Shown here: piece by piece, positions 43,216-52,638 of the stretch
Numbering within the stretch: the first letter of the stretch is position 1
Layout of the letters: every line of letters starts with the position of its first letter
Assembly (NCBI RefSeq): GCF_024300645.1
Contig: NZ_CP101291.1
Coordinates: 2,469,121 to 2,533,120, forward strand
DNA length: 64,000 bases
Origin: Alteromonas sp. LMIT006
GTDB taxonomy: Bacteria; Pseudomonadota; Gammaproteobacteria; Enterobacterales; Alteromonadaceae
Direction of reading: 5' to 3'
The notes under the pieces: generated by a model
Seen by the model: the letters and a program-made list of their open reading frames with translations, nothing else
What the model was told of the DNA's origin: nothing
Database searches by the model: none
Made by a program: the position numbers and the translations under genes

Positions 43216-44362
43216 GGTTTACCAAAAAATCAGGCAGCATAGAGGAATGGGCACATTTTAACTGAGAAAGCACCTGAGTGTATTGTTTTAATAGCATATT
43301 TATTGCGTGTTCACCGCCTTTTTCTCCTAAAGCGGCAACCGCGTACACAAAAGTACGACCCAAGAAGGTAAAGTCAGCCCCACTGGCCATCGCCGCAGCG
43401 ATATCAGTACCGGAACGAATACCACTATCAAACAACAAGGTAATTTTGTCTTTGTATTGTTGGCGAATCGCTTGCAACCCGGCGATGGAGGATTCACCAC
43501 AATCGAGTTGACGCGCACCATGATTAGAGATCACTACGCCATCTGCCCCAAGCTCAACGGCTTTTTGTACGTCATTTGGGTTGACTACTCCTTTGATGAT
43601 GAAGTTTCCTGGCCACAGGTCGCGAAGCTCTTTTAACGCCTCAAAGTCAACGGCCCCCATCACGGTTTTATTCATAAACGCCGCCAATTGATCAGTTGGC
43701 ATATTGGGTGGCATGTATGGGAGCAACGTTTCCATTTTGGGTTCACCGGCCATTGCCGTTTCCAATAACCAGCGCGGCGATAAGGCCATCTGTGCAATAT
43801 TGGATAAAGACATCTTGGGTGGCATAGAAAGCCCGTTTTTAATGTCATTCACCCGATAACCAAAGGTAGGTACGTCCACTGTGACCATCATATTTTGATA
43901 ACCACTGGCTTTGAGCCGGTTTATTAAATCGATTCGAGTTTCGGTATCCGTAGGGTTGTAGAGCTGATACCACGCTTTGCCTTCACTAATGTCTGCAATA
44001 TTTTCCAAACTGGCTGAAGATACTGTACTAAGTACATAGGGAATATTCATTTGCGCAGCACTTTTTGCCAATATCTCAGGTGCTTTGGGCCACATTAACC
44101 CCTGCAAACCTACCGGCGCAATCCCAAATGGGGCTGCGTACGTATGGCCAAATAATTCAACCGAGGTATTCACGTTCACGCTAGGTTGGAGTAACTCACT
44201 GCGCAAACGCACTTGGACGAGTTCTTGGTTGTTGCGGTCTAAACCGTGTTCGTCAATACAACCGCCTTGTAGGTACTCATAGGCAAAGCGCGGCATACGG
44301 GCTTTTGCTTTGTGACATAAACTTGCAGAATCAGGGTATTGAGGAGCGAAAAAATCGTGCAT
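43208..44362 (-). CDS. FMN-dependent alpha-hydroxy-acid dehydrogenase/oxidase
   Basis: 384 residues of the L-lactate dehydrogenase / glycolate oxidase family. Markers are APFGIAPVGLQGLMWP, YQLYNPTD, the FMN/substrate loop DGVVISNHGARQLD with the catalytic His, and the phosphate-binding LFDSGIRSGTDIAAAMASGAD and FLGRTFVYA. It oxidises a 2-hydroxyacid to the 2-oxoacid. It heads an operon with lrgA- and lrgB-like genes, so uptake and oxidation of one substrate are probably linked. Which hydroxyacid is not decidable here. Confidence 0.88.
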   Translation of the reverse strand: MHDFFAPQYPDSASLCHKAKARMPRFAYEYLQGGCIDEHGLDRNNQELVQVRLRSELLQPSVNVNTSVELFGHTYAAPFGIAPVGLQGLMWPKAPEILAKSAAQMNIPYVLSTVSSASLENIADISEGKAWYQLYNPTDTETRIDLINRLKASGYQNMMVTVDVPTFGYRVNDIKNGLSMPPKMSLSNIAQMALSPRWLLETAMAGEPKMETLLPYMPPNMPTDQLAAFMNKTVMGAVDFEALKELRDLWPGNFIIKGVVNPNDVQKAVELGADGVVISNHGARQLDCGESSIAGLQAIRQQYKDKITLLFDSGIRSGTDIAAAMASGADFTFLGRTFVYAVAALGEKGGEHAINMLLKQYTQVLSQLKCAHSSMLPDFLVNHD

Positions 44363-44420
44363 GACTGGTTATCCTTACATCTTTGCTGTAAGAATAAGAG
44401 GTCATGGATCAAATGAGAAG

Positions 44421-45050
44421 TTAGATTTTGGTGTTAATCTTGTGAAAAAAATGCAGTAATTCCTCTACGCGTGACGAGTAATGCAGGCCTTTCAAGGCCG
44501 TTGATGATGAGCAATTGGTGGTTCGCCTCCTAAATATCACACAGATAAACAGCAAGAGAGACCAAAGGCCACTATAGACTCCACCGCTGGAGTTGGCAGA
44601 AGCTGTCTCAGCTTGAACTGGCGCAGGGTTACTCGTGGTGGGGGTTGAATTTTGATTCGAGTTATTTAATGAAACGGTTTGAGTAGCGGACACTTTACCT
44701 CTTGTGGAAGTTATCGTGACATCAAAACGAATATTTTCATCTGTAGCGAGTTCCGGCATCGTAAAAGAAATACTGTCTTGGTTCACCATTGCCACCTCAA
44801 TGTCCCGCTCGGTAGTTTGTTCCCACTCTACCATTTTGCCAAACCCTCCAATATCTGGCGCAGTCAACGTCACGGTTTGTCCCGCATCGACAAACACTTC
44901 TTTGTTTTGCTCAGAGGATGGTAAACTTGGATATACATACTCAAAAATGTCACTTTCCGTTTGCGTAAACCGATATTCATTCACGAATATTTGCATTTCA
45001 TAAGGCCCAGGATTGGGATTAGTATCAAAAATGGATGTGTAATCCCCCCT
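44421..45050 (-). pseudogene. truncated surface protein with GlyGly-CTERM-like tail
   Basis: An open frame of about 210 codons (191 from the first internal ATG at 44996) whose beginning is cut exactly where the island repeat starts at 45050. What remains has two Ig-like beta stretches (VDAGQTVTLTAPDIGG; ITSTRGKVSATQTVSL), a Ser/Thr/Pro linker, then SSGGVYSGLWSLLLFICVIFRRR, a GlyGly-CTERM type sorting signal read by rhombosortase. A further 33 residues follow the arginine cluster, more than usual, so the 3' end may also be altered. It has no start codon in a proper context and is probably a remnant of a gene broken by island integration. Confidence 0.6.
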
Positions 45051-45245
45051 ACTTGAACGGGGGACCTGCCGATTATTAGCTAAGCTGAATGTAAAATTAA
45101 ATCATTGATTAATAATAACTTTTCCAAAAAAACCTTCCTTTTTCCGCTTTAAGCCCTGCGGAAAGTAACGGAATTCAGCTGAAAGCCCAGAAAATAAAAG
45201 GGGGCGATTAAGCGGAAGTTTTACGGAAATATGATGAGCAAAAAA
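45051..45245. repeat. left copy of island-end direct repeat (putative att site)
   Basis: About 195 bp nearly identical to 63801-63996 in the same orientation, period 18,750. The first 26 bp are identical and equal the part of a tRNA from the anticodon loop to the T loop (minus strand). The remainder holds five TTCCGC/TTCCGT motifs, direct and inverted, conserved in both copies and resembling integrase arm sites. Left of 45051 the tRNA-like sequence stops and the truncated surface-protein gene begins. Confidence 0.75.
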
Positions 45246-45257
45246 AAATGATAAAAT

Positions 45258-45295
45258 CCCCCTACCCACCCATAGCAATATGAGTAAGTAGGGGG
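45258..45295 (-). terminator. 17-bp hairpin terminator, left copy
   Basis: CCCCCTACTTACTCATA and its partner TATGGGTGGGTAGGGGG pair over 17 bp with three G-U pairs around TTGC; the minus strand continues ATTTTATC and a T run. It ends the split island gene at 45301. A 36-nt identical hairpin follows the integrase at 57054-57089. Confidence 0.85.
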
Positions 45296-45300
45296 TAGTT

Positions 45301-45880
45301 TTATTGCGAAACACATCCTGACAACTTATTATCAGTGAGTTCACATGCTGTCTCAAATGGCCATGAAAACACCTTACAAGTATTTTCTCCAAGCAAATCA
45401 CAGGTTGAGGTTTCATTAATACGTTGTTTCATTTGGAGCAAACCACCAACTGACTTACCAAGTGTATCTTTGACATCACTAGATAGCTGACGTGTACCAT
45501 CTTTAAACTGCTCAAAATACATGTCACTTACCCCTTGAATATTACTGAAAATACCTTCTGCACTAGCCTGAGATACTTGTTTAATTCTCTTACCACAAAC
45601 TTTAACTTTATCTGGGGTAAAACTATCGAAGAACCCTTTCTCCTCAGTGGGTTCAAAATCCATGTTTTCCATCAATAATTCGAGCTCATTTAAGTCTTCG
45701 CACATCTCTGCTAACTCAACCATATCAAGCATTACGGAACCAGCAATAACGACATTAGCACCTGCGGGTATAAATACTGCAGCAGACTTGAACGTACTAT
45801 CGGCAACTTTACGAGTTGACCTCTTAACTAATTTTGTCTGTTTCTTTTTAGCATAATCCCTAACTCCTCTTTTCATATTC
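45301..45880 (-). pseudogene. 3' part of an island gene split by the IS66-type transposon
   Basis: After removal of 45881-56765 and one target copy this joins 56766-56976 into one 783-bp frame of 260 codons plus stop. This part encodes about 190 residues: a basic start (KRGVRDYAKKKQTKLVKRSTRK), a hydrophobic stretch (SAAVFIPAGANVVIAGSVML), and a soluble tail with several cysteines. It could be read by itself from the ATG within the target duplication at 45876. The family is not recognised. It belongs to the integrative island, not to the transposon. Confidence 0.8.
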
Positions 45881-45930
45881 GTAAGCGTACGGTCATTACA
45901 TCTTTAAACGCCTCATAAATCTGTCATCCT
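45881..45930 (+). repeat. left terminal inverted repeat of the IS66-type transposon
   Basis: 50 bases identical to the reverse complement of 56716-56765; the two ends diverge after that. It lies 8.4 kb from the transposase genes. Confidence 0.95.
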
Positions 45931-45979
45931 TTCATTTTTAACGTTAAGGTGATTATGTCAGATATTAAAAAGCCCTCTT

Positions 45980-46024
45980 TTCCTCAATGCCATACTAAAT
46001 AATAAAGCCACGACTAGCGAGGCT
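45980..46024 (-). terminator. cassette-end hairpin repeat, copy B
   Basis: About 45 bp, five or so differences from 47470-47514. On the minus strand AAGCC-T-CG and CG-T-GGCTT pair around CTAGT and are followed by TATTATTT. It sits 15 bases after the stop of the gene at 46039. The base changes between the two copies keep a paired stem. Confidence 0.55.
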
Positions 46025-46038
46025 TGTGAATTAAAAGG

Positions 46039-46257
46039 TTATTTTAATAATAGACGTTTTGCTTCCTTAAGGGCTTCGATAAATATATCTAAATCGACAG
46101 GTTTATCTGAAACCTGCCCTTCAGGAGCTTCATAACAAATTTCTTTCGAAGGTTCATTCGTTACTAAGCCTACAAAGTTACCTTCTATTATTACTTCCGC
46201 GATTAAATTTTCGTAATCCAAATCACTGCTAATATTTATATCAATTTTGCTTGTCAC
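46039..46257 (-). CDS. candidate immunity protein B
   Basis: 72 residues from a GTG at 46257 preceded by GGAG seven bases away; the frame stays open to 46311 but those starts have no usable SD. The start overlaps the end of the alternative toxin tip by 17 bases, the usual toxin-immunity arrangement. The sequence ([27 protein letters not shown], acidic, no membrane segment) resembles small immunity-like proteins beside CdiA or Rhs tips, but I cannot name the family. The role is inferred from position. Confidence 0.6.
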   Translation of the reverse strand: MTSKIDINISSDLDYENLIAEVIIEGNFVGLVTNEPSKEICYEAPEGQVSDKPVDLDIFIEALKEAKRLLLK

Positions 46258-47456
46258 GTTTAGGCTCCAAAAATCCTCTAAATTTACCATCCTTATCAAA
46301 TCGCACTCCACGACCGTCCGATGACGTTACGTCAGTACCACCAAAACGATTTCCTTCCGTAGAAGTAGAGTCAGGATCATTTACTATCCCCTCCAGAACT
46401 CCTTGCCCCTGCTGATTTTTACTATCTGAGTTTCCTGTTGCAGGAGGAAAGGCTGAACCTGCTCTGCTACCATGCTTTTGAAGTGCCCTACCAGACTTAG
46501 TCAATTCGCCACTTTTATCAGCAGGATCAGGTTCATTTCCCGATTCAGGATCAGGTGTTGCTGGCGCATCATCGGACATTTCATTGTATACAAATACACC
46601 CACGGCACCAATCAATGTACCTGCAACTGCACCAACAACTGCCCCTGCCGGACATGCTGGTCCTGTCAAAGCGCAGCCTGCTGCGGCACCAGCAGCTGTT
46701 GTAGTCTTTCCTGTAGGGTCCAAATTGTTTACTGGGTCATTCCCCACATATGCATACAGATTCATCTGATCTTCATAGCCCACAGGGTCTGTTTGCAGGA
46801 ATCGCCCAAGCTTTGGATGATAAATCCGTGCTTTGTAGTAGTATAATTGTAACTCGTTTAAATACAATTGCCCCGTGTAGGCAAACAAGGTGTTATTAAT
46901 GCCAGCAGGCACACCAAAAGCATCGTATTGATTGACCTGCGATACTTTGTTATCGCTCAGATTGCTCACCGCAATGACACTGCCTTGGTAATTGGCATGT
47001 AAGTATTGAGTGGCACTGTAACTTGCTGCTGCGCCTTGGTATTGGATGAGCGGCTCATCGATTTGGTCGGAGTGAATAAATCGCGCGGTGATGTTGTTAT
47101 TGCCATCCGTTGTGGCAATTAGCGCATCCCCTGCAAATACATAGTAACTCGTTTTGCCATTGATAACGGTCTTATATAAACGCCCATTGGGGTCGTAGGT
47201 AATACTCGCGGTGTTATTGCCATTGACAGCAATTAAACGATTTTCACTGTCGTAACTGTAGCGGTTGTTATCGGCATCACTAGTGAGGTTACCATTTTTA
47301 TCGTGGTGCAACATCGCACCTTCAATCATAATGTACTGATTGAGATTATTAACCTTATATTGGCCTTGACGCTGCTCATTACCTTGATAGTGATAGCCGG
47401 TATTACTGGTACTAATCTCTTGGACTTGCCCAATCTTGTTGTAGGCAAAGCCTTGG
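46241..47456 (-). pseudogene. orphan YD-repeat core with alternative toxin tip B
   Basis: From 47456 to about 46720 this is a near-identical copy (offset 1,770 bp) of 49226-48490, the C-terminal core of the full-length protein at 47972. It begins abruptly inside the core and has no signal peptide; the first ATG is internal (47329). After DPTGK the tip differs: a Gly/Ala hydrophobic hairpin, an acidic Pro-rich linker, then [17 protein letters not shown] and [18 protein letters not shown], a small domain resembling RNase tips of polymorphic toxins (low certainty). It looks like a silent tip donor that can replace tip A by recombination. Confidence 0.7.
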
Positions 47457-47469
47457 TCCTTATGAATTT

Positions 47470-47514
47470 TCCTTCAATGCCATACTATATAATAAAGACC
47501 CGACTAGCGAGGCT
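47470..47514 (-). terminator. cassette-end hairpin repeat, copy A
   Basis: Second copy of the 45-bp repeat, 19 bases after the stop of the gene at 47533 and directly before the orphan core. AAAG-C-CTCG and CGGG-T-CTTT can pair around CTAGT. Each toxin-immunity pair ends in one copy, so it marks the module border. Confidence 0.55.
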
Positions 47515-47532
47515 TTGGATTCAAAAGTTAAA

Positions 47533-47970
47533 CTATTTAACTAAAAGCTCATGACTATCTGTGAAAGTTACAAACCATTCATAGTCCTGATATGGAGAGT
47601 AGCTATCTGGCGTCACCGACCATACTTCCTCTGAGCTATCTTCATCTGGTAGGATATAGATTGTCAAATCATTAAGTTCAAACGAAAGTTGGCCTTCTTC
47701 AATTACATTAATACTTGCTATTGTGCTTCCAATCAAGCTGTATATTAACGATAAAGATTTACCTCTTTGCTCAAAAAAATCCTCCTCTGTTAATAAATTA
47801 CTAGATGACACCCTTCCACTAGTTGTTAACCAAATTTCAGTTCTAGGGATAGTTTCACTTATAAAGCACATGTTCAATTCTATGCTTGAAATCACAATTC
47901 TATCAAGTTGCGCCCCTAGAAGTAGCGCAGTCAATTTTTTGTTTGCTGATTCGATATCCGTTTGCACCAT
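47533..47970 (-). CDS. candidate immunity protein A
   Basis: 145 residues from the ATG at 47970, one base after the toxin stop; GGAGG lies 11 bases upstream inside the toxin gene. It is acidic and soluble with no signal peptide, so it would act in the cytoplasm. The family is not recognised (RIVISSIELNMCFISE; SFELNDLTIYILPDEDS). The immunity role follows from its coupling to the toxin tip and lack of other partners. Confidence 0.65.
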   Translation of the reverse strand: MVQTDIESANKKLTALLLGAQLDRIVISSIELNMCFISETIPRTEIWLTTSGRVSSSNLLTEEDFFEQRGKSLSLIYSLIGSTIASINVIEEGQLSFELNDLTIYILPDEDSSEEVWSVTPDSYSPYQDYEWFVTFTDSHELLVK

Positions 47971-47971
47971 G

Positions 47972-50548
47972 TTATTTATCAACCTCCAAATGACTTTTAG
48001 CTCTTTGTTCCGCTTTTTTCATGTTACCAAAATTTTTGCCATTTGCAGGATTTACTGGCTGAGAAGAACCTTGCCTAGACGTTACTACTCTTGGTGGATG
48101 ATTTGGACCACCATCCATGACTCTAACATCCATCTTCATATCAGGTACATTATGAATAGTTCCGGCTTCTGTTCCCGCTTTGTTCGTTACTGCTGTTCCA
48201 GACATTCCAGCGCCTTCTAATGACTCTCTTACCGCTGAAGTAGAATTGCGCACTACAGCACCATCAGCTGAAGCTATAAAATCAGCCCCTTGACGATAGC
48301 CACTGATCGCCGTACTAGCACCGCCCGGAACAAATGGAATTGCTAAAGCAGCTCCATCTGCAATTACTCCAATCGCATCAATGCCAGCAGCAGACCAGTT
48401 TCCTGCAGCTAAATTTTTTCCTAAAGAAACTAACCCTACGCTGAGGCTAGACGCATCCCAGATCGACTCAGCAACTTTACCCGTGGGGTCAACCATATTA
48501 ATAGGATCATTCCCCACATATGCATACAGATTCATCTGATCTTCATAACCAATAGGGTCAGTTTGCAGGAATCGCCCAAGCTTTGGATGATAAATCCGTG
48601 CTTTGTAGTAGTATAATTGTAACTCGTTTAAATACAATTGCCCCGTGTAGGCAAACAAGGTGTTGTTAATGCCAGCAGGCACACCAAAAGCATCGTATTG
48701 ATTGACCTGCGATACTTTGTTATTGCTCAGATTGCTCACCGCAATGACACTGCCTTGGTAATTGGCATGTAAGTATTGAGTGGCACTGTAACTTGCTAAT
48801 GAGCCTTGGTATTGGATGAGCGGCTCATCGATTTGGTTGGAGTGAATAAATCGCGCGGTGATGTTGTTATTGCCATCCGTTGTGGCAATTAGCGCATCCC
48901 CTGCAAATACATAGTAACTCGTTTTGCCATTGATAACGGTCTTATATAAACGCCCATTGGGGTCGTAGGTAATACTTGCGGTGTCATTGCCATTGACAGC
49001 AATTAAACGATTTTCACTATCGTAACTGTAGCGGTTGTTATCGGCATCACTAGTGAGGTTACCATTTTTATCGTGGTGCAACATCGCACCTTCAATCATA
49101 ATGTACTGATTGAGATTATTAACCTTATATTGGCCTTGACGCTGCTCATTACCTTGATAGTGATAGCCGATATTACTGGTACTAATCTCTTGGACTTGCC
49201 CAATCTTGTTGTAGGCAAAGCCTTGGGTTAGGTTATATTGGCTTTGCCCAAAGGCTTGTTGGTGTTGTGTAAATTGCCCAATATCATTAAACGCATAATG
49301 CGTGTGGTTTCCATTAGCACGCCATAGTTGTTTTCGACGACCTTGCGCTGAATAATCAATGCGCAGCAGTATTTGGTTATTGGCATGCACAATGCTTTTT
49401 AAGCGATTGTGTCCGTCCACAGTAAAGGCAAAACGCTGGCCATCAGGATGGGTAATACTGCTGAGATTACTGTTCTTATCATATTCCATCGACACCGTGC
49501 GCACTCGCGTAGTGCCATAATAGCCTTCTGCCGTGGTAGTACTTTTCAGGTTTCCTCGTGCATCATAGGCATGCGTTAAAGTGATTTTATCATTGTAGTT
49601 GCCTTTACTTGCTGAGAGTTGCAAACCTTGAGCATCATAGCGATAGCGCACTGAATCTTGACTATCAGGTGCTATTTTAGCAACGAGTTGATTGAGATTA
49701 TCGTAACGATACTCAAATTCATCACCACTGCGTTTACGCTCATGACGTAAATTTCCACGTGCATCGTATGTAAAGGTGGCATATTCATTATCCGAGCGAT
49801 ATTGATTGTAATGACTTGGTCCGTAGTAAGGATAATCAATGCGCGAGATATTTAAATACCTATCATAGGTATAGCGGGTTTCGTTGCCTTTGGCATCTTT
49901 TACCGAAGCAAGTAATCCTGGTCGTGATGGTACATAAATATTTTCGCGATACGCTTGGGAAAGGGGCGTATCCCACGCGCGATATTCAACCAATACCTGA
50001 TTATATTTATCATATTCAAAGCGCGTAATCCTATCGTACCCGTAATCTGGATGATAGCCGGCCTTACAAGCATCAATGGTTACGTTATCAAACTGACTGG
50101 GGATAATACGCCGCGCTTCACACACAACGCGGTCAAAATTATCATAGCTCGTTTGAACAAATTGCCGTGTCGTGTTGCTCGCATCCCGAATGGCTTTGCC
50201 CACTAAGCGTCCTTTGCTATCGTAATAATGCATGACACTGGAATGACGGGTAAAGTGTGACCAATTAGCAGGGGCAATGGATTCTGATTGCCATCTTGCA
50301 AGTACACCTTGCTCAATTAACGACACTAAGCCGATTGCATTGTAAGTGATTCTTGTTGCAGCATAGGTCAATGGCCCGCGACCATCAGGGTCTGGCGATA
50401 TTGTACCGGTGACTCGTCCGGCAATGTCATAACGCGTTGCAGTGGTAAATTCACTGGCAACTTGCGAGGCATTTACCGTGCTTATCATATTGAATAAAAA
50501 TACAATGACTAAGCTTTGAAGAATGAAGGTTTTATGTAAATTAATCAT
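47972..50548 (-). CDS. secreted YD-repeat (Rhs-like) toxin with tip A
   Basis: 858 residues. A Sec signal peptide (about 1-27, FILQSLVIVFLFNMISTVNA) is followed by many YD repeats (YDNFDRVVCEARR, YTYDRYLNISRIDYP, YDARGNLRHERKR), then the Rhs-associated core ending [33 protein letters not shown] near residue 692. The last 165 residues are a variable tip: a hydrophobic Gly/Ala part, then a small basic domain with MDVRVMDGGPNHPPRVV. Known Rhs cores wrap and release the tip by cleavage near the conserved motif. There is no PAAR, VgrG or TcB partner, so delivery is probably not type VI secretion. Confidence 0.85.
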   Translation of the reverse strand: MINLHKTFILQSLVIVFLFNMISTVNASQVASEFTTATRYDIAGRVTGTISPDPDGRGPLTYAATRITYNAIGLVSLIEQGVLARWQSESIAPANWSHFTRHSSVMHYYDSKGRLVGKAIRDASNTTRQFVQTSYDNFDRVVCEARRIIPSQFDNVTIDACKAGYHPDYGYDRITRFEYDKYNQVLVEYRAWDTPLSQAYRENIYVPSRPGLLASVKDAKGNETRYTYDRYLNISRIDYPYYGPSHYNQYRSDNEYATFTYDARGNLRHERKRSGDEFEYRYDNLNQLVAKIAPDSQDSVRYRYDAQGLQLSASKGNYNDKITLTHAYDARGNLKSTTTAEGYYGTTRVRTVSMEYDKNSNLSSITHPDGQRFAFTVDGHNRLKSIVHANNQILLRIDYSAQGRRKQLWRANGNHTHYAFNDIGQFTQHQQAFGQSQYNLTQGFAYNKIGQVQEISTSNIGYHYQGNEQRQGQYKVNNLNQYIMIEGAMLHHDKNGNLTSDADNNRYSYDSENRLIAVNGNDTASITYDPNGRLYKTVINGKTSYYVFAGDALIATTDGNNNITARFIHSNQIDEPLIQYQGSLASYSATQYLHANYQGSVIAVSNLSNNKVSQVNQYDAFGVPAGINNTLFAYTGQLYLNELQLYYYKARIYHPKLGRFLQTDPIGYEDQMNLYAYVGNDPINMVDPTGKVAESIWDASSLSVGLVSLGKNLAAGNWSAAGIDAIGVIADGAALAIPFVPGGASTAISGYRQGADFIASADGAVVRNSTSAVRESLEGAGMSGTAVTNKAGTEAGTIHNVPDMKMDVRVMDGGPNHPPRVVTSRQGSSQPVNPANGKNFGNMKKAEQRAKSHLEVDK

Positions 50549-50550
50549 GA

Positions 50551-52638
50551 TTAAAACCCTCGTTTTGTATTACAGGCACTCACTGATATGCCTGATTTGG
50601 GTTGGGATTCACCAATAACGCGTCCGTATTTATCATGCTCATAACACGTCACAAAACTGCTGCGCTCTCTATGAGAAGAATAGGTGCTTGCAATTAACCA
50701 TAAATTATTAGCACCACTTCCTGTACCGTAGTGATAATCGATGGTGATTTGGTCATTGCCTTGACAGCGCTCACTTACCATGGCGGAGTTTTCACAACTG
50801 ATTGCTCGCGTTAACATGGATATGGGTGTTGTCGCTTTGACAATACTACCAGCAGCATTTTTATATCGCGCAGATAACAAGGTATATTTATAGACTGACA
50901 TCGGATTGATATTGCTGGCATTTTGGGGATGAGTAATGCTTATGAGTTGTCCCGTTTGGTGGCTGTACTTTGTATACGTCCACACCGGTGCAGGCTCGTC
51001 CCTATCATAGCCGAGAAAAGTGCTGTATGGACTGCTCGTTGCACTGGGTTTATTGCAATTAACGCTATTACACATATAGGTGTTAAATTGCGCTTGCGTC
51101 ACTGCACCATTGACAGTGGATTGATAGAGGCGCCCTTTATTATCGTATTCAAATAAGGAATAATGGTCGGTTAACTTATCTTCTATTTCTGTCACACGAT
51201 TAGTCGCATCTTTGGTCAAATGAATAATCTTATCCCACGTTTCAATGTAATACGGTACCGTGATGACCTTACCCCAGTGACTTTTTGGTGAATGTGATTG
51301 AGCTGTTAATACATTGGAAAAATAAATTCGTTCTACGCCACGGTCAACATTGGTAGTTGTTGCAATGGTTTCTCCACTATAAGCATCTTTGGAGGCTTTA
51401 TTGGGACCGACCCAATATTCTGTAGTTCTGCCATCTTTGGTTGCTGCGCCTAATACTCCAAGAATATAATCTTTGACATAAGGGGGTTGCATTGAGCCAG
51501 GAGGAAATGTTTGCAGTATTGGGAATAAACTGTATCCATAAGTAATAGATTGTCCGTTAGGCAATGTTATTTTGCTGATCACAGAGCCACTTTTATACGA
51601 ATAAAGTGGATGCGTCGCTTGAGAAGTGTGAAACACTGTCTTCAATCCTCCCATGTCGGTGACGGTGAAGGTATCTTGACCCACATACATTGCCCGCGGC
51701 ATGCCATCCGGCCAATCAAATGTTGCTGTCGGCCAATCATGACTTAATTGACAAGTGTTATTTTGAATAGGGCATACCTCTAAAGCATTGTTTAGTGCAA
51801 CAATTTTACTAGGAAACGCACTTGACCATGAGCCGGATTCGGAAGGTATCTGCGCCATGTGTGGATTATCACGCTTATCCGCTGCAATAGGACGATGGTG
51901 CACGTCATAAATGTATTTGAGCTGTAAACCATTATTGGTATTAACACTCATGATGGGGCTAAAAATACTATTGTGGCGCTTGTGAATATCAATTGTAAAT
52001 CCGTCTGGCTTGACGATTTTTACCATCACCGCATAGGTTTTGAGGTGTTCTTGTGCATTGGGTTTGAAATAACCTTTGAAATATACTTTTGTTCCATCGG
52101 CTTTGGTTAACAGATATTGCCCGTTACTTTGATAAACCAGTGTGACTTGGTCATCGCGAATATTGGTAAAGGTATTTGTAGATGCATCTAAATCAAAATC
52201 GTAGCTGCCTTCATGGTCAAACACGTGTGTTGTGTAGTAAATATAAGTGGTATCACCATAGGCACCACCATCGGGGGCACCACTGACAGTTCTTTCACTG
52301 AATTTTTGCGTGATGATGCCCCCACGAAATTTATCTTTATAACCTGGCGCTTGTGATTGATGATAATTGACTAAATCATTGTTAATCACCGAAATACTAT
52401 GAGCTAGCCCATGCTGTCCTTGCCCAATAGACACCGTTTGTATTGAGTGAGATATCGCCCCTGAGGCCACATTAATCAAATGCTCATCGGTAACAGAATA
52501 GTGTGGCAAACCCAAAGCGGGACCTTCATAGGCACCACTGTCACCCATACCTGTACTTTCAGTCGTAGCTAATGCACTGCTTGGAACACTAATAAAGAAT
52601 ATGAGTAGTCCATAAAATATTAGCGATGGTTTATTCAT
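50551..52638 (-). CDS. secreted YD-repeat protein, middle module
   Basis: 695 residues with a Sec signal (about 1-24, ending SSALA). The N-terminal half resembles the beta-rich front part of Rhs/Tc proteins (GLPHYSVTDEHLINVASGAISHSIQTVSIGQG); YD repeats appear near the end (FEYDNKGRLYQSTVNG; YEHDKYGRVIGESQPKSG). The stop is two bases before the start of the toxin gene, and the start has AGGAGAG five bases upstream. A separate signal peptide on the next gene argues for two proteins rather than a frameshift. It may complete the toxin shell in the periplasm or outside the cell, which is inference. Confidence 0.75.
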   Translation of the reverse strand: MNKPSLIFYGLLIFFISVPSSALATTESTGMGDSGAYEGPALGLPHYSVTDEHLINVASGAISHSIQTVSIGQGQHGLAHSISVINNDLVNYHQSQAPGYKDKFRGGIITQKFSERTVSGAPDGGAYGDTTYIYYTTHVFDHEGSYDFDLDASTNTFTNIRDDQVTLVYQSNGQYLLTKADGTKVYFKGYFKPNAQEHLKTYAVMVKIVKPDGFTIDIHKRHNSIFSPIMSVNTNNGLQLKYIYDVHHRPIAADKRDNPHMAQIPSESGSWSSAFPSKIVALNNALEVCPIQNNTCQLSHDWPTATFDWPDGMPRAMYVGQDTFTVTDMGGLKTVFHTSQATHPLYSYKSGSVISKITLPNGQSITYGYSLFPILQTFPPGSMQPPYVKDYILGVLGAATKDGRTTEYWVGPNKASKDAYSGETIATTTNVDRGVERIYFSNVLTAQSHSPKSHWGKVITVPYYIETWDKIIHLTKDATNRVTEIEDKLTDHYSLFEYDNKGRLYQSTVNGAVTQAQFNTYMCNSVNCNKPSATSSPYSTFLGYDRDEPAPVWTYTKYSHQTGQLISITHPQNASNINPMSVYKYTLLSARYKNAAGSIVKATTPISMLTRAISCENSAMVSERCQGNDQITIDYHYGTGSGANNLWLIASTYSSHRERSSFVTCYEHDKYGRVIGESQPKSGISVSACNTKRGF

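Noticed and set aside
47972..52638. The two large YD-repeat frames as one gene broken by a frameshift
   Set aside because: The second has its own SD and a convincing signal peptide, so two separate proteins are simpler.
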